The translations under genes were made by a program, and so were the position numbers. A model generated the notes under the pieces. The model was not told the DNA's origin and ran no database searches. It worked only from the letters and a program-made list of their open reading frames with translations. Shown here piece by piece: positions 58,558 through 64,000 of a DNA stretch of 64,000 nt. Source of the stretch: Ursus arctos (Eukaryota > Chordata > Mammalia > Carnivora > Ursidae); NCBI RefSeq assembly GCF_023065955.2, contig NW_026623078.1, forward strand, positions 9,744,199 through 9,808,198, written 5' to 3'. Position 1 is the stretch's first letter; every line of letters starts with the position of its first letter.

Positions 58558-59160
58558 TATAATTTGTTAACAAAGTTCTAAGAAGACAAGAAATACTGTT
58601 TCTACCATTTGAAAGGTCTAAGAATAAACTGTTAAGTTCTAGTGTGGACGTTTTATAGCTTACACAATTATCAGTAACATTTAATAGAGTTCTAATTTTA
58701 TTTTGTATTTTTGAAATACCACATTTGATTAAAAGATAGCTGGAAGCTAGAACAGTAGACTTAAATATTAATAAGCTATATGGATGTTTATATGTGAATT
58801 TATTGCATGCACTACATGCTAGAAACAAGCATTCTGGGCTATTTTGTAAGCTTTCCTTGGGATTACATTTAATTAAAATTTATCAAAGCTCAATTAAACC
58901 ATTGGATTTAGATGATAAAAGGAAATTCAAACATTACCTCATCAATGTAATTCTGAAAAATTTAATATATGCCCATACAATACATTTTTAAAACTACACA
59001 TAAGAAAAGATCTGATTTCCTGTTTTAGCCTGTGAAAACGTTGGCCCTGCACCATATTCAGGGAAGATACTGAATAAGTGGTAAATACTTTGTCCACATA
59101 TGTCCCTGTGTCTCTCAGTCACTGATAGTGACATTTCCTTCATTAGAAATGTGACAACCT
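58558..59160. other. AT-rich stretch, no gene seen
   Basis: Unclassified AT-rich DNA between the Tigger1 right end and the L1-D start. Frames on both strands near 58487-58991 have no domain. Confidence 0.5.
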
Positions 59161-60191
59161 GGGATGGGAGTTAAGATGGTGGAGGAGTAGGGGACCCCTT
59201 TTTCAGCCGGTTCCCTGAGTTGAGTTGGATAGGTACCAAACCAGCCTGAACATCCATGGAATCAGTCTGAGATGCAGGAAGATACATCTGGATCTCTACA
59301 AATGAACATCTCCAGCGCTGAGTATTGAGGTACGAAGAAGGGAGCAATGAAACCACTCACAGATATCAGAAGATAAACGGAAGGGGGAGGGAGCCGCTGC
59401 GTTCGGGCGCCGGAAAGCGGTAGCCACCTGCATGGGGGAGCGGGCGGGCGGACTCGCGGACCGGACCAGCACCCGCGAGAGAGCGGACTGAGACCGTGAG
59501 CTGGGGAACATGTGCCACCAGACTAAAACGGAGCTCCGGTGTGCTCACTGGAACCAGACTGAGACCGGGAGCTTCAGGAGTGCGTGGGGGCGGCTGGCGG
59601 CTGGTGGTGTTAGAAACATAAAGGACAGAGATGCACCGGCCCTGGAAGTGAGGGCTGGGATGCCGGGTGTGGGGTGCACATTCCAGGACGCTGCAGGGTT
59701 GAGCAGGACCAACAGAAACAGAGTTAAAGTGGCCAGAACATCAGTGGAGAATGGTCAGCGATCCCTCTGTTCTGAGACAAAGGCTGAGATTCGGCCACTG
59801 GTACCCTGACTCTCAGAAGAGGCACAGCAAACTGCCAGGGAAAGCCGCCAGAGAACAAAAGCCTGGAAATACCGGCTCACAGCATGCCCATCCCCATCCC
59901 CCCTCGCAGGGGACACAGAGACTCTACCCAAACAGGGTTGCCTGAGTATCGTAGTGGCAGGCCCCTCCCCCAGAAGACAGGCTGAAAAATCAAGAAGCCC
60001 ACATCCCTAAGATCCCTATAAAACAAGGGCACAATGCCTGGGTCCCAGTCAATAATTTGGGGTCCGGACAACGCCGCAACCTCTCCTCATCAGAATGACA
60101 AGAAGGAGAAATCCCCCCCAGCAGAGAAAAGACAATGAGTATGTGGGCGCTGCCACAGAACTAATGGTATAACCAAATTATCAGAGTAACA
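59161..60191 (+). promoter_or_regulatory. L1-D 5'UTR with CpG-rich core
   Basis: The leader and about 1 kb of GC-rich sequence precede ORF1. The stretch about 59390-59485 holds 15 CpG dinucleotides in roughly 95 bp, strikingly dense for this AT-rich window. L1 5'UTRs carry an internal promoter that is normally silenced by CpG methylation. Retention of CpGs suggests either a young copy or hypomethylation in the germ line. Confidence 0.8.
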
Positions 60192-60984
60192 ATGGTCAAG
60201 ATGATGTGTAGACTTGAAAAAAGTATTAACAAAAATGTTAATGAGAATATAGAATCTCTAAGGTCAGAAATGAGAGTGAATCTGGCAGAAATTAAAAATT
60301 CTATGAGCCAAATGCAGTCAAATCTAGAGGCTCTGATGGCCAGGGTGAATGAGGCAGAAGAACATATCAGTGAATTGGAGGATGGGTTAGTAGAAGAGAA
60401 AGCTAAAATAGAATCTGGACTTAAAAAAAATCCATGCTCAAAAAAGTAGGTTACAGGAGATTACTGACTCAATGAAATGTTCCAATGTCAGAATCATCGG
60501 CATCCCCGATGGAGTGGAGAAAAACAGAGGTCTAGAAGAGATATTTGAATAAATTGTAGCTGAAAACTTCCCTAATCTAGCAAGGGAAACAAACATTCGT
60601 GTCCAAGAGTCAGAGAGGACCCCTCCCAAGCTCAACCTCGACAAACCTATGCCACGTCACGTCATAGTGCATTTCGCAAATATTAGATCCAAGGATACAG
60701 TATTGAAAGTGGCCAGGGCAAAGAAATTTCTCACATACCAAGGCAAAGGTATCAGAATTACGTCAGACCTGTCTACACAGACCTGGAATGAGAGAAAGGG
60801 TTGGGGGGGGGGGGGCATTTTTAAAGCTCTTTCAGAGAAAAACATTCAGCCAAGGATCCTTTATCCAGCAAGGCTGTCATTCAGAATTGATGGAGAAATA
60901 AAGACTTTCCAGAATTGCCAGTCATTGACCAATTTCGTAACCACGAAACCAGCCCTACAGGAGATATTAAGGGGGTTTCTATAA
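60192..60984 (+). pseudogene. L1-D ORF1, frameshifted
   Basis: The start codon at 60192 opens MVKMMCRLEKSINKN; the coiled-coil segment (LAEIKNSMSQMQSNLEALMARV) is intact to about 60450. The frame is lost at an A run (60423-60430) and stops at 60447. A further in-frame TAA follows at about 60550. The RRM/C-terminal part is open again from 60649 to the natural stop at 60984, with PRHVIVHFANIRSKDTVLKV. A run of about 12 G at 60804-60816 replaces the usual GWQDIF-type codons. The family product is an RNA-binding trimer that packages L1 RNA. Confidence 0.9.
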
Positions 60985-61056
60985 AGGTAAAAAGGCCCCA
61001 AGAGTGATACAGAACAGAAAGTCACAATCGATAGAAACAAAGACTTGACTGTCAAC

Positions 61057-64000
61057 ATGGCATCATTAAAAGCATATCTCTCAATAATCATTCTCAATGT
61101 AAATGGCCTAAAACCTCCCATAAAATGACACAGGATTGCAGATTGGATAAAAAGACATGATCCATCCATTGGCTGTCTACAAGAGACTCATTTTGAACCT
61201 AAAGATACTTTCAGACTGAAAGTAAAGGGATGGAATACCATCATTCACTCAAATGGACCTCAAAAGAAAGCTGGGGTAGCAATTCTCATATCAGACAGAT
61301 TGGATTTTAAACTAAAGACTATAGTTAGAGACACAGAAGGGCACTATATTCTTCTTAAAGGATGTATCCAACAAGTGGATATGACAATTTTAAATATATA
61401 TGCCCCCAACAGGGGAGCAACAAGATACACAAGCCAACTCTTAACCAGAATAAAGAGACATATAGATAAAAATACGTTAATAGTAGGGGACCTCAACACT
61501 CCACTATCAGAAATAGACAGAACACCCATGCAAAAATTCGACAAAGAAACAAGGGCTTTGAATGCCATACTCGACGAGTTGGACCTCATAGATATATATA
61601 GAACACTACACCCCAGAACCAAAGAATACTCATTCTATTCTAATGCCCATGGAACATTCTCAAGAATAGACCATCTTCTGGGTCACAGAACAGGTCTCAT
61701 CTGATACCAAAAGACTGAAATTATTCCCTGCATATTCTCAGACCACAACGCTCTGAAATTGGAACTTAACCACAAGGAAAAATTTGGAAGAAACTCAAAC
61801 ACTTGGAGACTAAGAACCATCCTGCTCAGGAATGACTCGATAAACCAGGAAATCAAAAATCAATTTAAACAATTTATGGAGACCAAAGAGAATGAAAACA
61901 CAACGGTCCAAAACCTATGGGATACTGCAAAGGCAGTCCTAAGGGGGAAGTACACAGCCATCCAAGTCTAACTCAAAGGATTAGAAAAATCTAAAACGCA
62001 GTTTTATTATTCTCACCTCAAGAAGCTGGAACAGCAACAGAGGGACAGGCCTAATCCACGCACGAGGAAGCACTTGACCAAGATTAGAGCAGAAATCATT
62101 GAGTTAAAAACCAGGAGTACAGTAGAGCAGATTAACAGGACTAGAAACTGGTTCCTTGAGAGAATTAATAAAATTGACAGACCACTGACAAGACTTATCC
62201 AAAAGAATAGAGAAAGGACCTAAATTAATAAAATTATGAATGAAAAAGGAGAGGTCACAACCAACAACAATGAAATTGGAAGGATTATTAGAAACCTTTA
62301 TCAACAGCTTTATGCCAATAAATTAAGCAATCTGGAAGAGATGGAGGCCTTCCTGGAAACCTGTAAACTACCAAGACTGAAACAGGAAGAAATTGATTTT
62401 TTAAACAGGCCAATTAATTATGAAGAGATTGAGTCAGTGATAAACAACCTTCCAAAAAACAAAACTCCAGGCCCAGACGGTTTTCCTGGGGAATTCTACC
62501 AAACATTCAAAGAAGAAATAATACCTATTCTCCTAAAGCTATTTCAAAAAATAGAAACAGAAGGAAAGCTACCAAACTCATTCTAGGAGACCAATATTAC
62601 CTTGATCCCCAAACCAGGCAAAGACCCCATCAAAAAGGAGAATTACAGACCGATTTCCCTAATGAATATGGACGCCAAAATCCTCAACAAGATCCTGGCT
62701 AATAGAATCCAACAGTACATTAAAAGGATTATCCATCATGACCAAGTGGGATTCATACCTGGGATGCAAGGGTGGTTCAACATTCTCAAATCGATTGATG
62801 TCTTAGATTTTATCCACAAAGAAAAATTCAAAAATCATATGATTCTCTCAATAGATGCAGAAAAAACATTTGACAAATACAGCATCCTTTCCTGATTAAA
62901 ACCCTTCAGAGTGTAGGGATAAAGGGTGCATTCCTCAATCTCATAAAAACCTTCTATGAAAAGCCTACAGCAAATATCATTCTCAATGGGGAAAAGCTGG
63001 AAGCCTTTCCCTAAAGATCAGGAACACGACAAGGATGCCCACTCTCGCCACTATTATTCAACATAGTACTAGAAGTCCTTTCAACAGCAATCAGACAACA
63101 AAAAGAGATAAAAGTGTCCAAATTGGCAAAGAAGAAGTCAAAATGTCTCTCTTTGTAGATGACATGATACTCTATGGAAAACCCAAAAGAATCCACTACC
63201 AAACTACTAGAAGTTATAGAGCAATTCAGTAATGGGGCGGGATACATAATCAATGCTCAGAAATCGGTTGCATTTCTATACACGAATAATGAGACTGAAT
63301 AAGAGAAGTTAGAGAATCCATCCCATTTACAATACCACCAAAAACCATACATTACCTTGGAATTAACTTAACCAGAGACGTAAAGGATCTATATTCTAGA
63401 AATGATAAATCACTCTTGAAAGACATTGAGGAAGACACAAAAAGATGGAAAAATATTCCATGCTCATGGATTGGAGGAATTAACATAGTTAAAATGTCCA
63501 TGCTACCCAGAGCAATCTACACTTTCAATGCTATCCCAATAAAAATACCGAGGACATTTTTCAAAGAACTGGAACAAATAGTCCTTAAATTTGTATGGAA
63601 CCAGAAAAGGCCCTGAATCACCAAGGAACTGTTGAAAAGGAAAAACAAAGCTGGGGTCATCACAATGCTGGATTTCAAGCTGTACTACAAAGCTGTGATC
63701 ACAAAGACAGCATGGTACTGGCACAAAAACAGACACATAGACCAATGGAACACAATAGAGAACCCAGAAATGGACTCTCAGCTCTTTGGGAAACTAATCT
63801 TTGATAAAGCAGGAAAAAACATCTGGTGGAAAAAAGACAGTCTCTTCAATAAATGGTGCTGGGAAAATTGGACAGATACATGCAAAAGAATGAGACTTGA
63901 CCACTCTCTCACACCATACACAAAGATAAACTCCAAATGGATGAAAGACCTCGATGTGAGACAGGAATCCATCAAAATCCTAGAGGAGAACATAGGCAGC
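61057..64000 (+). pseudogene. L1-D ORF2 (endonuclease-RT), partial, with stops
   Basis: The start is at 61057 (MASLKAYLSIIILNVNG). A TGA in the N-terminus at about 61126 replaces the usual Arg codon. The endonuclease is otherwise readable: QETH, YAPNRGATRYTSQLL, VGDLNT, SRIDHLLGH and FSDH. The RT part shows [17 protein letters not shown] near 62470-62520 and the catalytic box F-V-D-D at 63152-63163. Further stops lie at about 61702, 61969, 62221, 62584 and 63299, and a frameshift follows the catalytic box. The family product nicks DNA and copies L1 RNA by target-primed reverse transcription. Confidence 0.92.

Larger units (their letters stand above)
59161..64000 (+). mobile_element. Younger L1 (L1-D), 3' end beyond window
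   Basis: It starts gggatgggagttaagatggtggaggagtagg, a full-length-type L1 leader. 5'UTR runs to 60191, ORF1 60192-60984, a 72-bp spacer, then ORF2 from 61057 to the window edge, where the C-terminal part is still in progress. Its ORFs are more intact than those of L1-B and comparable with or better than L1-A. The target duplication and tail lie outside the window. Confidence 0.93.

Noticed and set aside
59296..59945. Arg/Pro-rich and mixed frames of 60-99 codons
   Set aside because: They are chance frames in the CpG-rich L1-D 5'UTR.
1..64000. CRISPR array, bacterial operon, phage or plasmid system
   Set aside because: No direct-repeat/spacer pattern or dense operonic coding; carnivore SINEs throughout show mammalian nuclear DNA.

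Overview
The window is mammalian nuclear DNA from a carnivoran. About twenty copies of the carnivore tRNA-derived SINE (SINEC/CAN-SINE; head GCGCCTGGGTGGC..., CT-rich body, AATAAA-type A tail) lie on both strands. Several belong to a subtype with a 'GGCACAGCGGTTAAGCG' head that I associate with arctoid carnivorans (bear, panda, mustelid, seal). The species cannot be fixed by reading alone. No host protein-coding gene, exon, tRNA, rRNA, CRISPR array or bacterial-type operon is visible. Every long reading frame I could place belongs to a LINE-1, a Tigger transposon or simple-sequence DNA. The window reads as an AT-rich intergenic (or deep intronic) stretch packed with transposons.

Layout. 1-24 kb: mostly unclassified AT-rich DNA with ancient L1 debris (1-1080, 6.55-7.23, 11.15-12.18, 12.2-13.9, 19.8, 22.3-22.9 kb), two related LTR-like pieces (4.49-4.96 and 19.25-19.51 kb), a 267-bp polypyrimidine microsatellite (7.27-7.53 kb) and scattered SINEs. 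24.1-37.4 kb: one long ancient L1 on the minus strand, broken up by an MLT1-like LTR, a three-SINE nest, a hAT fragment and, at 29796-37297, a much younger L1 with a 16-bp target-site duplication. That younger element carries two L1 3' ends in the same orientation inside one pair of duplications; 3' transduction explains this most simply. 37.4-47.7 kb: mainly unclassified DNA with an ERV1-like solo LTR (40.77-41.14 kb), two MLT1-like LTRs, microsatellites and SINEs. 47.7-58.6 kb: a Tigger1 DNA transposon split by a ~10-kb plus-strand L1 (L1-B). L1-B is itself split by a 5'-inverted, twin-primed L1 (L1-C) and by SINEs. 59.16-64 kb: the 5' part of a younger plus-strand L1 (L1-D) with a CpG-rich 5'UTR, ORF1 and most of ORF2; it runs off the window.

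All L1 ORFs examined carry stops, frameshifts or catalytic changes, so none is predicted to be autonomous as read. No new molecular system is present. The interest lies in the insertion history: a probable 3'-transduced composite L1, a twin-priming inversion nested in an L1 nested in a Tigger1, and SINE-in-SINE nests whose target-site duplications can be read directly.
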